From Proteinivorax hydrogeniformans (GTDB lineage Bacteria > Bacillota > Proteinivoracia > Proteinivoracales > Proteinivoracaceae): DNA of 64,000 nt. How positions within the stretch are numbered: the first letter of the stretch is position 1; every line of letters starts with the position of its first letter. Below are positions 45,051-54,801 of this stretch, piece after piece. A program made the translations under genes and the position numbers. Where the stretch lies: contig NZ_CP159485.1 of assembly GCF_040515995.1 (NCBI RefSeq), forward strand, positions 2,232,001 to 2,296,000, written 5' to 3'. Below the pieces are notes generated by a model that was not told the origin of the DNA, did no database searches, and saw only the letters and a list, made by a program, of their open reading frames with translations.

Positions 45051-45221
45051 TTATTTTTCAACTTCAAAGCTCCCACAATCAGTTGCTTCTGGGGTTTTTG
45101 CTTTATCCATGTGCTTAACAACGTTGATATGATCTAGGCTACAGAAAGATTCATTTTTTGCATGATATTTACACTCATTTACTGTGCACCCTATATTTTT
45201 ATTTGATTTCAGTTTTAACAC
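45051..45221 (-). CDS. DUF1540 protein, small Cys-rich
   Basis: 56 residues if started at GTG 45221, with GGGGG immediately before; CTG at 45212 is better spaced, so the start is uncertain. IGCTVNECKYHAKNESFCSL and EATDCGSFEVEK give four cysteines in the C-x4-C-x8-C...C-x-SFE pattern of DUF1540, a clostridial family thought to bind metal. The gene is followed by a terminator. No role is known. Confidence 0.75.
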   Translation of the reverse strand: MLKLKSNKNIGCTVNECKYHAKNESFCSLDHINVVKHMDKAKTPEATDCGSFEVEK

Positions 45222-45436
45222 CCCCTAAAATTTAATGTTCATTTTATTTTAGGTAATGTTATCATTTTGTATTCACTAGTCATTCATTTTAAATACCAAG
45301 AAAACTATATAAGTTTCTTTTATATCATAACTATTGCTTTACTAATAAGGCGATGTTATTCTATCTATAAATAATATTTATATTTTTTAACCACTGTTGT
45401 GATTAGTTTCACTAAATTAATTTGGGAGGTTTTAGT

Positions 45437-45913
45437 ATGAATAAAAAGGTTAGTATTAAAAAAATTCGTCAAGAAGCGGAAGACTTATACAGAGAAGGTA
45501 AGTTTTTTTGTTCCGAGGCTATTGTATACTCTATAAAGGAAAATTTTCAGCTAGATATGCCTGATGAGATGGTTGCTATGGCATCAGGGTTCCCCGTTGG
45601 CATCGGAAAGTCTAAGTGTGTTTGTGGTGCTGTATCTGGAGGGGTTATGGCGTTGGGTTATTTCTTGGGTAGAACAGAGCCCGGTGATTCAAAAGTTGTA
45701 AAAACGCTAGAGCTTGCAAATGAATTGCAACAAAGTTTTAAGGATAACCACAAGGTATTATGCTGTAAGGTGCTAACTCATGGCATGGATATGGGTTCTG
45801 GCGAGCATAAGGAGCAGTGTATATCATTTACTGGTGAAATTGCGGAAAAAACTGCTGAGATTATTGTGCGCGAACTAGGGTTAACTAACATTGATCATAG
45901 TATCGGAGCATAG
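45437..45913 (+). CDS. C_GCAxxG_C_C family redox protein
   Basis: 158 residues from ATG at 45437, eight bases after GGGAGG. FCSEAIVYSIKENF starts the domain; GKSKCVCGAVSGGVMALGYF carries the name-giving C-GCAxxG motif, and KVLCCKVLTH with EQCISFTGEIAEKTAEII completes the cysteine set. The family is a small putative redox or metal protein, common in anaerobes, often next to membrane transporters. The next gene starts five bases after the stop, so they form an operon. Confidence 0.85.
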   Translation: MNKKVSIKKIRQEAEDLYREGKFFCSEAIVYSIKENFQLDMPDEMVAMASGFPVGIGKSKCVCGAVSGGVMALGYFLGRTEPGDSKVVKTLELANELQQSFKDNHKVLCCKVLTHGMDMGSGEHKEQCISFTGEIAEKTAEIIVRELGLTNIDHSIGA

Positions 45914-45917
45914 ATAG

Positions 45918-46853
45918 ATGAGTGATATTATTAAAAAGTTACCTTATCCAATTGCTGGCTTAATGCTAGCTTGTGCAACCTTAGGTAATCTTTTAGCCTC
46001 TTATGGGGAAATATATCGATATTTTTTTGGAGCTATTTCCGCTTGCATTTTAGTGCTTATAGTGGCAAAGCTTATCATTATGCCCAAAAGCTTAATGGCA
46101 GCTTTTGAAAACCCTGTATTAGCCAGCGTGCTTCCAACCTTTTCAATGGGGCTTATGGTGCTGTCAACATATATCAGCTCTTTTAACTTTTTAGCATCAA
46201 TGCTTTGGTTTTTTGCTATATTAATTCACCTATTACTTATTTTTGTGTTTACCAAAAAATATATCTTTAACTTTAACATAAAAGCTGTTTTTCCTAGCTA
46301 TTTCGTAGTTTACGTAGTTATAGTTGTTGCCAGCATCTCTGCGCCAGCTTTGGGACATCAAAATATAGGTCAATATTTGTTTTGGTTTGGACTTTTATCT
46401 TATTTAATTTTACTTCCCATTGTGCTTTATAGGGTAGTAAAGATAAAATCAATGCCACCTCCAGCATTACCTACATTTGTTATTTTAACAGCGCCTGCTA
46501 GTCTTTGTCTTGCGGGATATATAAGCTCATTTCCCCATCCTAATAATGTACTTATATCCTTTCTGGCAGGTCTGGCCTTTGTGATGCTTGGGGCAGTAGC
46601 AACTAAAATGCCTCCCCTTTTAAAAAGTGAATTTTATCCAAGTTACTCTGCTTTTACTTTTCCCTTTGTAATAACAGCAGTGGCTTTTAAAGGATTGGCT
46701 GCAATGAGCGGGTTTTATGGTCTTATTATTTTTGCGATGGTTTTGGAAGTCTGGGCAGCTTTAATTGTGATATATGTACTGTGCAGATATATGATGTACC
46801 TTCTGTCTATAGAGTTTCCTATAGTTAAGTCTAAAAAAAATCAAGCCAGCTAA
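45918..46853 (+). CDS. TDT-family transporter (TehA/SLAC1-like)
   Basis: 311 residues with about ten membrane helices. MSDIIKKLPYPIAGLMLACA and GNLLASYGEIYRYFFG begin the TDT fold. The last helices contain SAFTFPFVITAVAFKG. TDT proteins carry dicarboxylates, sulfite or anions; the substrate is not evident. It is co-transcribed with the C_GCAxxG_C_C gene and ends in a terminator. Confidence 0.85.
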   Translation: MSDIIKKLPYPIAGLMLACATLGNLLASYGEIYRYFFGAISACILVLIVAKLIIMPKSLMAAFENPVLASVLPTFSMGLMVLSTYISSFNFLASMLWFFAILIHLLLIFVFTKKYIFNFNIKAVFPSYFVVYVVIVVASISAPALGHQNIGQYLFWFGLLSYLILLPIVLYRVVKIKSMPPPALPTFVILTAPASLCLAGYISSFPHPNNVLISFLAGLAFVMLGAVATKMPPLLKSEFYPSYSAFTFPFVITAVAFKGLAAMSGFYGLIIFAMVLEVWAALIVIYVLCRYMMYLLSIEFPIVKSKKNQAS

Positions 46854-46873
46854 AAAAGCTGGCTTGATTTTTT
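46835..46873. terminator. Terminator after the TDT gene
   Basis: AAAAAATCAAGCCAGC (46835) pairs with GCTGGCTTGATTTTTT (46858) around a seven-base loop; the stop codon of the gene lies in the loop. Confidence 0.88.
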
Positions 46874-47038
46874 CTTAGTCTTTACCTCTCAGATGTTTTT
46901 TGTTTTACTACTTTAGTCTTGTTCAGTAATAAAACCGCTTCTACAACATAGTAATAATGTTTAAGTTAAATTATTTAAGCAAAAATCCCATATAATAAAT
47001 ACAACAGTGTAAAAAAAATAGGGTATAGAAAGGGTAGG

Positions 47039-48292
47039 ATGTTTGTGTCTAATTATAATATTCCGGTTATAGACGTACCTGAGGGATTAAAGGATTTAAT
47101 TACCGATGGTTATAACTTCATCAAAAATAATACAGAGCAGCATCGTTGTGATATCTTAGAGCTTAATTTTATGGGGCAAAAGGTTGTTTGCTTAAGTGGT
47201 GAGGAAGGCGCTAGGCTTTTTTATGATTCCGAAAGATTTCAACGCTACGGGGCCGTCCCCATGCGTGTACAAAAAACCTTATTTGGTGTAAATGCCGTTC
47301 ACACTATGGATGGACAAGGACACATCCATCGTAAACAACTTTTTTTATCATTGATGAGAAAAAAGGAGAAGAAAGTTGCTCAGTTAGTCATGAAAAATTG
47401 GGAATCTCGCATTGATAGGTGGGCAACTTCTAAAAACGTTGTTTTGTTTGATGAAGCAAAAGATGTACTGTGCAGCGCTGCTTGTCAATGGGCTGGCATT
47501 GAGCTCCCTGAAAGTGAAGTAAAAAAAAGGGCTGATGAGCTTATTGCCATGGTAGATGCTTTAGGTGGGTTGGGGCCTAGATATTATGTAGGTAAATTGG
47601 CACGTATTAAGACAGAAAAGTGGTTAGGTGGAATAATTGACGATGTTAGAAATGGACGATTAAAACCCGAAGAGAACACTGCACTTTTTAAGATTGCTTT
47701 TTTTAAAGAGTTAGATGGTAAAGAGCTAAGCAGCCAGATGGCTGCTGTGGAGCTTTTAAATATTATTAGACCGATGGTTGCTATTTCGTTACTGGTTACC
47801 TTTACCGCCTTAGCAATACATAAGCACCCAGAACATAAAGAAAAGCTACTGTTAGACAGCAGCTTTCGCGAAATGTTTGTACAAGAGGTGCGAAGATATT
47901 ATCCCTTTGTCCCAGTGCTCGGTGCTAGGTCCCGTAAGGGATTTACCTGGAAGGGATGTGAGTTTAAGGAAAAAATGTTAGTAATTCTAGATGTTTATGG
48001 GATTAATCACGACCCTAGAATTTGGGATGACCCAGATAAGTTTAACCCTAGACGCTTTGAAGACTTTGATAGCAGCTTATACAATTTTATTCCACAAGGA
48101 GGGGGTGACCCCACCAAAACTCATCGCTGCCCGGCAGAACCGATAACCATAGAAGTACTAAAAAACACGCTTGATTTTCTAGCAAACAAGATAACTTACG
48201 ATGTTCCCGACCAAAATTTGAGCTACAGTTTAAAGAGAGCTCCTTCTTTACCACAAAGTGGATTTATCATAAGCAATGTAAAATGGAGATAG
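47039..48292 (+). CDS. Cytochrome P450, CYP152-like fatty acid peroxygenase
   Basis: 417 residues, the usual length of this family. ATG at 47039 follows AAAGGGTAGG. The heme loop is FIPQGGGDPTKTHRCPAEPI (about 352-371), the GGGD-HRCP-E form that marks CYP152, with the ligand Cys in HRCP. ILNIIRPMVAISLLV (about 240) carries the Arg-Pro pair that in CYP152 enzymes binds the fatty acid carboxylate. These enzymes use H2O2 for fatty acid hydroxylation or decarboxylation and need no reductase. None is encoded nearby. It ends exactly against the stop of rtcB. Confidence 0.88.
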   Translation: MFVSNYNIPVIDVPEGLKDLITDGYNFIKNNTEQHRCDILELNFMGQKVVCLSGEEGARLFYDSERFQRYGAVPMRVQKTLFGVNAVHTMDGQGHIHRKQLFLSLMRKKEKKVAQLVMKNWESRIDRWATSKNVVLFDEAKDVLCSAACQWAGIELPESEVKKRADELIAMVDALGGLGPRYYVGKLARIKTEKWLGGIIDDVRNGRLKPEENTALFKIAFFKELDGKELSSQMAAVELLNIIRPMVAISLLVTFTALAIHKHPEHKEKLLLDSSFREMFVQEVRRYYPFVPVLGARSRKGFTWKGCEFKEKMLVILDVYGINHDPRIWDDPDKFNPRRFEDFDSSLYNFIPQGGGDPTKTHRCPAEPITIEVLKNTLDFLANKITYDVPDQNLSYSLKRAPSLPQSGFIISNVKWR

Positions 48293-49396
48293 TTACTGAG
48301 GGGCTTTAAAGTTATATACTGGTTTTATTCTCTCCACAATTTTAGCTGTGGGTGTTATTGTGCTCGTGATGGCTTCCATAGGCTTGTAGGCTAATGGACA
48401 TTCATCTAGTGTATTTTTGCTCACGGAAGTAGTGTGGATTTTTGACATAAGGTTCTTATATTGCTCCATTTTTAAGGATTTTCTTGCTTTTGTTCGACTC
48501 ATTATTCTGCCAGCACCGTGAGGGGCAGAATAGTTCCAATCAGGGTTTCCTTTGCCCACACATATTAAACTGCCATCCTTCATGTTTAATGGCACAAGAA
48601 TTTTTTCACCTTGTCGAGCAGAAACCGCTCCCTTACGTAAAATCATGCTTTTCATGTCTATATAGTTATGGATAGTAGTAAAATTTTCTACAACTTCTAG
48701 CTCCATACCATTTATTATTTCCTCAATTATAGCTTTACGGTTAATGTCTGCAAATTCTTGTATTATGGACATATCATGAAGATAGTCTTTAGATTGTCTT
48801 TTAGAAAGGTAGGCTAACGTTTTAGGCATATCAGTATTTACACACAGTTTTTCTGTAGCTTTTTTTTGATAAAGCTTTGCAATCTCGTTACCTAGATGTC
48901 TGCTGCCTGAGTGTACAACTAGGTAAAGATTATCTTGACTATCTTTATTGACCTCAATAAAGTGATTGCCCCCACCTAAGGTACCTATGCTCAATCTAGC
49001 TCTTTTTAAGTTGACCTTCTCTGCAGCTTTAAGAGCAGTTAAATCGATCCTACAGTTGAAATCATGCGCTTTTTTTCTAATATTAAAACCTGATGGTATC
49101 TTAGAATAAATAAGCTTATCTAGTTTATTCAAGTCTAATTTACGATTTCTGATTTTAATTATCTCCATACCGCATCCAATATCTACGCCAACTAGGTTGG
49201 GCACCACTTTATCCTCGATAGTCATAGTTGTTCCAATAGTACACCCCGCGCCACAATGGACATCCGGCATTATTCTTATCTTGCTTCTTTTGGTAAATTC
49301 TTGGTCACAAAGTATTTTTATCTGATTTATAGCTGCTTCTTCGATGTATTGTCCATAAGCTATAGCGGTGTTATACTTCCCTTGTATTTGTCGCAT
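48293..49396 (-). CDS. rtcB: RNA-splicing ligase RtcB
   Basis: 367 residues, a short member of the family. DVHCGAGCTIGTTMTI (about 46-61) holds a metal-binding Cys, NLVGVDIGCGMEII follows, GTLGGGNHFIEV (about 139) carries the conserved NHF motif, and VVHSGSRHLGNEIA another His. SAPHGAGRIMSRTKAR (about 302) includes the His that is guanylylated in RtcB. It ligates 2',3'-cyclic phosphate and 5'-OH RNA ends with GTP and Mn2+. It starts 19 bases downstream of the PBP stop, so they may share a transcript. Confidence 0.92.
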   Translation of the reverse strand: MRQIQGKYNTAIAYGQYIEEAAINQIKILCDQEFTKRSKIRIMPDVHCGAGCTIGTTMTIEDKVVPNLVGVDIGCGMEIIKIRNRKLDLNKLDKLIYSKIPSGFNIRKKAHDFNCRIDLTALKAAEKVNLKRARLSIGTLGGGNHFIEVNKDSQDNLYLVVHSGSRHLGNEIAKLYQKKATEKLCVNTDMPKTLAYLSKRQSKDYLHDMSIIQEFADINRKAIIEEIINGMELEVVENFTTIHNYIDMKSMILRKGAVSARQGEKILVPLNMKDGSLICVGKGNPDWNYSAPHGAGRIMSRTKARKSLKMEQYKNLMSKIHTTSVSKNTLDECPLAYKPMEAITSTITPTAKIVERIKPVYNFKAPQ

Positions 49397-49414
49397 TTTT
49401 CCACCTCCACTTAG

Positions 49415-51118
49415 CTAATCTTCGTCATTTTCTTGGTAGCTGTGAGGGACATCCATGTAATGCAAAACATCTTCCATTATATCTCTAAATAAAGGTCCAG
49501 CTACTTGCGATCCCCAACGGCCTGTAGCGGGCTCATCCACCATTACATATAACGCTATTTGGGGGTCTTCTACTGGAGCAAAACCAACATAAGAAGCTAT
49601 GATAGAACCATCAATGTATCCACCCTCTGGTGATATTTTTTGAGCTGTACCAGACTTGCCTGCAACTGAGTAACCATCAATAGTTAGGTTTGCTCCTTTA
49701 ACTACCTCTTGAAGAATTTCTCTTGAAATATCAGAAGTTTCTTGTGAGAAAACAGTTCTTACGGGTGTTGGCTTATTGGCCTTGACTACTTCGCCTTCAG
49801 AGTTTCTAAATTCTTTTGCTAGGTAGGGTTGCATTAGCTGCCCCCCATTAGCAACAGCTGCCACACCCATGATTTGTTGTATTGGCGTTACAGCATTTCC
49901 TTGACCAAAAGATGTTACTGCAAGGTCTAAGTCTGTCATGGTTTGTGTGTTAAATAAAATTCCTGTTGTCTCACCTGGCAGATCTATCCCTGTCCTTTGA
50001 CCAAAGCCTAGACCATGTATGTATTTAAATAACGTATCTTTACCTAAATCAAGCCCGATATCAACAAACGCTGTGTTGCTTGATCTAACCACAGCTTGGG
50101 TATAGGTTTGTTCTCCGTTTGCTCTTCTGTCCCAGTTTCGAATTCTAGTTCCTAAAACTTCTTTATATCCCTTACATATATAAGTGTCTGTAGGCTTAAA
50201 TACATTTTCCTCTAAACCTACTGCCATAGTAGCAATTTTGAAGGTAGAGCCTGGCTCAAAACTATTTGTAATAGCAGCATTTCTCCAAGTGGAGCTGGGG
50301 TAATCGGCAAAGCTTTCCGGCTCAAAATCCGGTTTATTTGCCAGCGCCAGTATCTCACCAGTATTTGGATCTACGGCGATCACAGATATCCCCTCAGGTT
50401 CAAATTCCTCCATAGTTATTTGCATTTTGCTTTCAACAATATGTTGAATATAATGGTCTATTGTTAATGTGAGGTCTAAACCTTCAACTGGGGCTTTATA
50501 GTTAGCCACCCCACCAGGTAGCTCTCTTCCGCTTCCATCAGATGTGTACAAAGAAGTACCCGGCACTCCTGCAAGCTCATCTTGATAGTGTGCCTCTATA
50601 CCTTCTAGCCCTTTGTCAGTACCCATAAAACCTAATACATGGCTAGCAAGCCGTTCATGGGGATAGAATCTTTTACTTTCAGGGATAGTTCTTATACCTT
50701 TAATTTCTAGCTCTTTGACCTTCTGAGCTGTTTTGTCATCTACTCTTCTTTTTAAATAAACTTCTGAAGCGTCACTATTTAGCCTGTTATAAATTGCTTC
50801 ATCTTCTAAGTCTAGCACGTTGCTTAATTTTTCTACAACTTTAGCAGGTTCTTCAATTGCAGATGGGATAACAACGATAGTTTCCGCAGATGCACTTCCA
50901 GCTAATAGGTCTCCATTTCTGTCATAAATTTGTCCCCTTTGAGGCTGTATGGTTACGTGACGAAACCACTGTCTCTCAGCCCTTTCTAGATATTGGGTGC
51001 CTCCAACGAATTGAACCCAAAACAGACGTCCTATTAATAAACTGAACATAAATAAGAAAATCCCAAAGGTCCAAAGTGACCTCTTCCTAAGTAAAGCTTT
51101 TGTTTGTTCATCCACCAT
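49415..51118 (-). CDS. Class B penicillin-binding protein (PBP2/FtsI-like transpeptidase)
   Basis: 567 residues from ATG at 51118, four bases after GTGAGGTG; a GTG at 51130 is less likely. A single N-terminal membrane helix (about 17-36) is followed by a dimerisation domain and the transpeptidase. The three motifs are present: FEPGSTFKIAT (SxxK, about 285), VVRSSNTAF (SxN, about 341) and VAGKSGTAQK (KSGT, about 477). No PASTA domain follows. It cross-links peptidoglycan outside the membrane. It is not in a division-wall cluster, so it may be a specialised paralogue. Confidence 0.9.
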   Translation of the reverse strand: MVDEQTKALLRKRSLWTFGIFLFMFSLLIGRLFWVQFVGGTQYLERAERQWFRHVTIQPQRGQIYDRNGDLLAGSASAETIVVIPSAIEEPAKVVEKLSNVLDLEDEAIYNRLNSDASEVYLKRRVDDKTAQKVKELEIKGIRTIPESKRFYPHERLASHVLGFMGTDKGLEGIEAHYQDELAGVPGTSLYTSDGSGRELPGGVANYKAPVEGLDLTLTIDHYIQHIVESKMQITMEEFEPEGISVIAVDPNTGEILALANKPDFEPESFADYPSSTWRNAAITNSFEPGSTFKIATMAVGLEENVFKPTDTYICKGYKEVLGTRIRNWDRRANGEQTYTQAVVRSSNTAFVDIGLDLGKDTLFKYIHGLGFGQRTGIDLPGETTGILFNTQTMTDLDLAVTSFGQGNAVTPIQQIMGVAAVANGGQLMQPYLAKEFRNSEGEVVKANKPTPVRTVFSQETSDISREILQEVVKGANLTIDGYSVAGKSGTAQKISPEGGYIDGSIIASYVGFAPVEDPQIALYVMVDEPATGRWGSQVAGPLFRDIMEDVLHYMDVPHSYQENDED

Positions 51119-51335
51119 TAAACACCTCACTTTTTTAATTATGTTTTGCTATCAACAGGTGTGTAAGTGAGGTTATAAAACCTCTAAACCATACTTATAT
51201 GATAACATAGACAAAGAAATAAAGGTTTATTTTTTTAAAGTTAAATCAATTAATTTCTATACACTTGACAAACCTAAACATTATTAGTAAGTTAGTTCTA
51301 AATAGATAATAAAATGATTAGGCAATGCTTACCCT

Positions 51336-51372
51336 AAAAAGGTACAACCCTCTCTTGGTTGTACCTTTTTTT
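51336..51372 (+). terminator. Hairpin terminator ahead of the GH13 gene
   Basis: AAAAAGGTACAACC (51336) pairs with GGTTGTACCTTTTT (51357) followed by more T. It lies 28 bases before the GH13 start and after a possible promoter (TTGACA at about 51267), so it could be an attenuator or merely isolate the gene. Confidence 0.7.
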
Positions 51373-51399
51373 AAAACAATAGTTAAAGGAGCGTACGTT

Positions 51400-53154
51400 A
51401 TGCTAAAAGAAGCTATTTATCATCGCCCTAATAATGAGTTTATTTATGCGTTAGATGAAGAAACACTTCAGATTAGACTTAAGACGAAAAAAAATGATGT
51501 AGATAGAGTTGCTCTTATTTTTGGGGACCCGTATGATTTTAACAAAGAAAAAAAGTGTTGGATATCTAAACAAAAAGACATGAGGTTTAATGGCAGCGAC
51601 GGTTTATATGATTATTGGTTGATTGAGGTTAAACCAGAGCATAAACGACTCAGATATGGTTTTTTATTAATAAACAGTGATAAGACACTGGTATATACCG
51701 AAAGAGGTTTTTACGAGCAGCAGCCGAAAGACGCTAGCTTTTATTTTTGCTTTCCCTTTTTAAATAAGGCTGATGTTTTTTCTCCACCGGCTTGGGTTAA
51801 CTCCACCGTATGGTATCAAATTTTTCCGGAACGCTTTGCCAACGGTGATTTTTCAATCAACCCTGAAGGTACTTTGCCTTGGAAGAGCGAAAGACCATCA
51901 CATAAAGGTTTTTACGGTGGTGATTTTCAGGGTATTATCGACCACTTAGACTATTTGGTGGATTTAGGAATTACCGGTATATACTTAACCCCAATTTTTA
52001 AAGCACACTCCAACCATAAGTACGATACAATTGACTATATGGAGATAGACCCTCAATTTGGTGACAAAAAAACCTTTAAACAACTTGTTCAAAACTGCCA
52101 TAAAAAAGGCATCAAGGTAATGTTAGACGCTGTTTTTAATCATAGCGGCAAATACTTTTCTCCTTTTTTAGATGTTATCGAAAAAGGAGAAGATTCCCTA
52201 TATAAAGACTGGTTTCACTTACATGGGTTGCCTGTTAAGACAAGTTACCCTGCTAACTATGATACTTTTGGCTATGTTTCCTCTATGCCAAAATTAAATA
52301 CAGAAAACCCAGAGGTAAAAGGCTATTTGTTAGATGTAGCTAAGTATTGGATTGAAGAGTTTGATATAGACGGATGGCGACTTGACGTGGCTAATGAAGT
52401 TGACCATGCTTTTTGGAGGGAATTTAGGGCCACTGTTAAGAAAGTTAAGCCAGATGCCTACATTTTAGGGGAGATATGGCATGATTCAATGCCTTGGCTG
52501 CAAGGTGATCAGTTTGATGCTGTTATGAATTATCCCCTAACTAATGCAATTACAGATTATTTTGCCACAGGCAGTATTAGCTCAACTGAGTTTGTAAATA
52601 CAGTTACTAAAATCATCAACATGTACCCTGAAACCGTCAACGAAGTGCAGTTTAATTTGCTGGGTAGCCATGATACACCAAGAATTTTGACTTTAAGTGG
52701 CAACAACAAGAAAAAAGTTAAGCTACAATTTTTGGTGCAGTTAACTATGGCAGGAACACCCTGCATTTACTATGGCGATGAAATCTCTATGCCAGGAAAA
52801 GATGACCCTGATTGTAGAAGATGTATGGTATGGGATAAAAAAGAACAAGATACCGATATGTTTTCATTTGTTCAAAAATTAATTACATTGCGCAAAAAAT
52901 TTGATGTTTTTAGAACCAATCAAAACTTTGGCTTTTTAGATACAGCAGAAAGTGATGTAATTTGCTATAACAAACAGGATACTGAAAATGAGTTATTTGT
53001 TGTTATTAACAACAGTGAGGATGTAAAAGAGGTAACATTGCCTATCAGGTATCAGCATAATAATGTTTTGGATCTTTTAAATGATGAAGAAAAACTTTTA
53101 AATACCAAATTACAGCTACAAGGCTATAGCGCCGGGCTGTTTCTAGTGCGGTAA
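51400..53154 (+). CDS. Neopullulanase/cyclomaltodextrinase-type GH13 enzyme
   Basis: 584 residues from ATG at 51400, behind AAAGGAG; the longer frame to 51325 runs through a terminator. An N-terminal CBM34-like domain (about 1-125) precedes the barrel. DGWRLDVANEVDH (about 340) carries the nucleophile Asp, YILGEIWHDS (about 372) the acid/base Glu, and LLGSHDTPRI (about 440) the transition-state Asp. WYQIFPERFANGD is typical of GH13_20. There is no signal peptide, so it probably degrades imported maltodextrins in the cytoplasm. It is monocistronic. Confidence 0.92.
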   Translation: MLKEAIYHRPNNEFIYALDEETLQIRLKTKKNDVDRVALIFGDPYDFNKEKKCWISKQKDMRFNGSDGLYDYWLIEVKPEHKRLRYGFLLINSDKTLVYTERGFYEQQPKDASFYFCFPFLNKADVFSPPAWVNSTVWYQIFPERFANGDFSINPEGTLPWKSERPSHKGFYGGDFQGIIDHLDYLVDLGITGIYLTPIFKAHSNHKYDTIDYMEIDPQFGDKKTFKQLVQNCHKKGIKVMLDAVFNHSGKYFSPFLDVIEKGEDSLYKDWFHLHGLPVKTSYPANYDTFGYVSSMPKLNTENPEVKGYLLDVAKYWIEEFDIDGWRLDVANEVDHAFWREFRATVKKVKPDAYILGEIWHDSMPWLQGDQFDAVMNYPLTNAITDYFATGSISSTEFVNTVTKIINMYPETVNEVQFNLLGSHDTPRILTLSGNNKKKVKLQFLVQLTMAGTPCIYYGDEISMPGKDDPDCRRCMVWDKKEQDTDMFSFVQKLITLRKKFDVFRTNQNFGFLDTAESDVICYNKQDTENELFVVINNSEDVKEVTLPIRYQHNNVLDLLNDEEKLLNTKLQLQGYSAGLFLVR

Positions 53155-53156
53155 AT

Positions 53157-53203
53157 AGACATAAAAAGGTGCAGGCTTATGGCCTGCACCTTTTTTATGT
53201 CTA
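53157..53203. terminator. Bidirectional terminator
   Basis: AAAAAGGTGCAGGC (53163) pairs with GCCTGCACCTTTTT (53182), extended by AGACAT/ATGTCT. It separates the GH13 gene from the convergent YjiH-like gene. Confidence 0.88.
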
Positions 53204-53270
53204 TTTATTCCCATGAAACCCTTTAAGGCAAATAAACCATTATCCTTGCTCCAATAACATCAGCGGCTAT

Positions 53271-54635
53271 CTAAAATATCATATGTGCTACAAATGCTAT
53301 TATGGGAAGTGTTATTAGTGTTCTTAGTATAAAGATTATAAACAGTTCCCATAAACTAATTGGCACCTTCGAACCTAGAATTACTCCCCCCACTTCTGAA
53401 AGATAAATTAGCTGACTTACAGAAACACAAGCTATTACAAATCTAGTAAGTTCAGATTCTATGCTGCTTGCTAAAATAGCAGGTAGGAACATATCTGCAA
53501 ACCCAACAATTATAGTTTGCGAAGCTTCAGCAGCTTCAGGTATATTTAAAATGTTAAGAAGGGGAATAAAAGGAGTTCCTAAAATACTAAATATCGGTGT
53601 AAATTCCGCTAAAATTAAAGCTATTGTACCGAAAGCCATTACCACAGGTAAAACTCCTAGCCACATATCTAAAATATTATTAATTCCTTTTCTAATATAG
53701 TGACTAAACTCCTTGCTTTGAGCTGCTTTATTGGTCGCCTGTACTAATCCCCACGTTAGGCGGTTATGGTTTTGTGGAATTGGCTTTTCCTCTACTTTAT
53801 TGTCATTGTTATAGCTATCCTGTTTTTTAGATAAAGGTGGAATTCGAGGAAGTATTAGTGCTGCTACAAATCCTGCAAGGGCTACTGTTAGATAGAAAGG
53901 TAGAAACATATGTGGTAATCCTACCTGAGCAATTACAACCCAACAAAAGGTGATTGAAACAACAGAAAACGTTGCACCTATAACTGCAGCTTCCCTTTTA
54001 GTATAATACCCCTCTTCATATTGCTTTGAAGTGAGCACAACCCCTATAGTCCCATCCCCTAACCAGGAGGCTATACAGTCTATGGAGGATCTCCCAGGTA
54101 AGGTAAATAAAGGCCTCATGATTTTATTTAAAATACTACCTATAAATTCTAAAAGACCAAAATCCATCAGTAAAGGCACAAACATCCCTGCAAATATGAA
54201 CACTGTAAATAAAATAGGCGCTAGTTCATATAACAAAAGGCCACCTGTATCATCTGACCATATAAACTCAGGGCCTTTGTTAAATAATACTAACAAAGAA
54301 GCTATACCACCTATAACTCTGATAAGTAGCCAGGGTGTTGAAACATTAAAAAGTTTAGATATATTTTTTGAACTTAAAGTAAGGTTAGTAAATTTACAAA
54401 TTAAACTCATTACTGCGGAAAACGCCACCATAAGGGTGACCCCCTGCGGCAGAGCTTGTGCAAATAAATTCATAAATACATCAGTTAATAATGCTATTGG
54501 TATAGTTAGAGTTCCGTCTTTAGGGATAGGAGTTATAAATAGTAAAACTCCTATCCCTGAAGGTATTAGAAATTTTAGTAAATTAACTATCTCTATGCCA
54601 TTGTTTAATTGTTTTTTATTTTTAAGACCAATCAC
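53271..54635 (-). CDS. YjiH-family membrane protein with nucleoside-recognition (Gate) domains
   Basis: 454 residues with about ten to eleven membrane helices. IASWLGDGTIGVVLTSKQYE and GYYTKREAAVIGATFSVVSI are Gate-domain segments; a second Gate-like half starts near residue 310 (RKGINNILDMWLGVLPVVMA). The family is thought to transport a small solute. A T-box leader precedes it, so expression should rise when a particular tRNA is uncharged. This points to an amino acid or peptide substrate and not a nucleoside, but that is inference. Confidence 0.8.
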   Translation of the reverse strand: MIGLKNKKQLNNGIEIVNLLKFLIPSGIGVLLFITPIPKDGTLTIPIALLTDVFMNLFAQALPQGVTLMVAFSAVMSLICKFTNLTLSSKNISKLFNVSTPWLLIRVIGGIASLLVLFNKGPEFIWSDDTGGLLLYELAPILFTVFIFAGMFVPLLMDFGLLEFIGSILNKIMRPLFTLPGRSSIDCIASWLGDGTIGVVLTSKQYEEGYYTKREAAVIGATFSVVSITFCWVVIAQVGLPHMFLPFYLTVALAGFVAALILPRIPPLSKKQDSYNNDNKVEEKPIPQNHNRLTWGLVQATNKAAQSKEFSHYIRKGINNILDMWLGVLPVVMAFGTIALILAEFTPIFSILGTPFIPLLNILNIPEAAEASQTIIVGFADMFLPAILASSIESELTRFVIACVSVSQLIYLSEVGGVILGSKVPISLWELFIIFILRTLITLPIIAFVAHMIF

Positions 54636-54801
54636 TGTTATCTTCTCCTTTGCAAAAATAAATAACTTATTTAATGACCCTTTATCCTTTATAAAGTGAA
54701 ATTTAATCAGTGGGGGTCTTAAGCCAGTTAAGCTGTGATAAATATGAACTTATATTTTAAAAGTATTTTAGGCCTAAAAATACTTAGGATTTAAATTAAT
54801 C

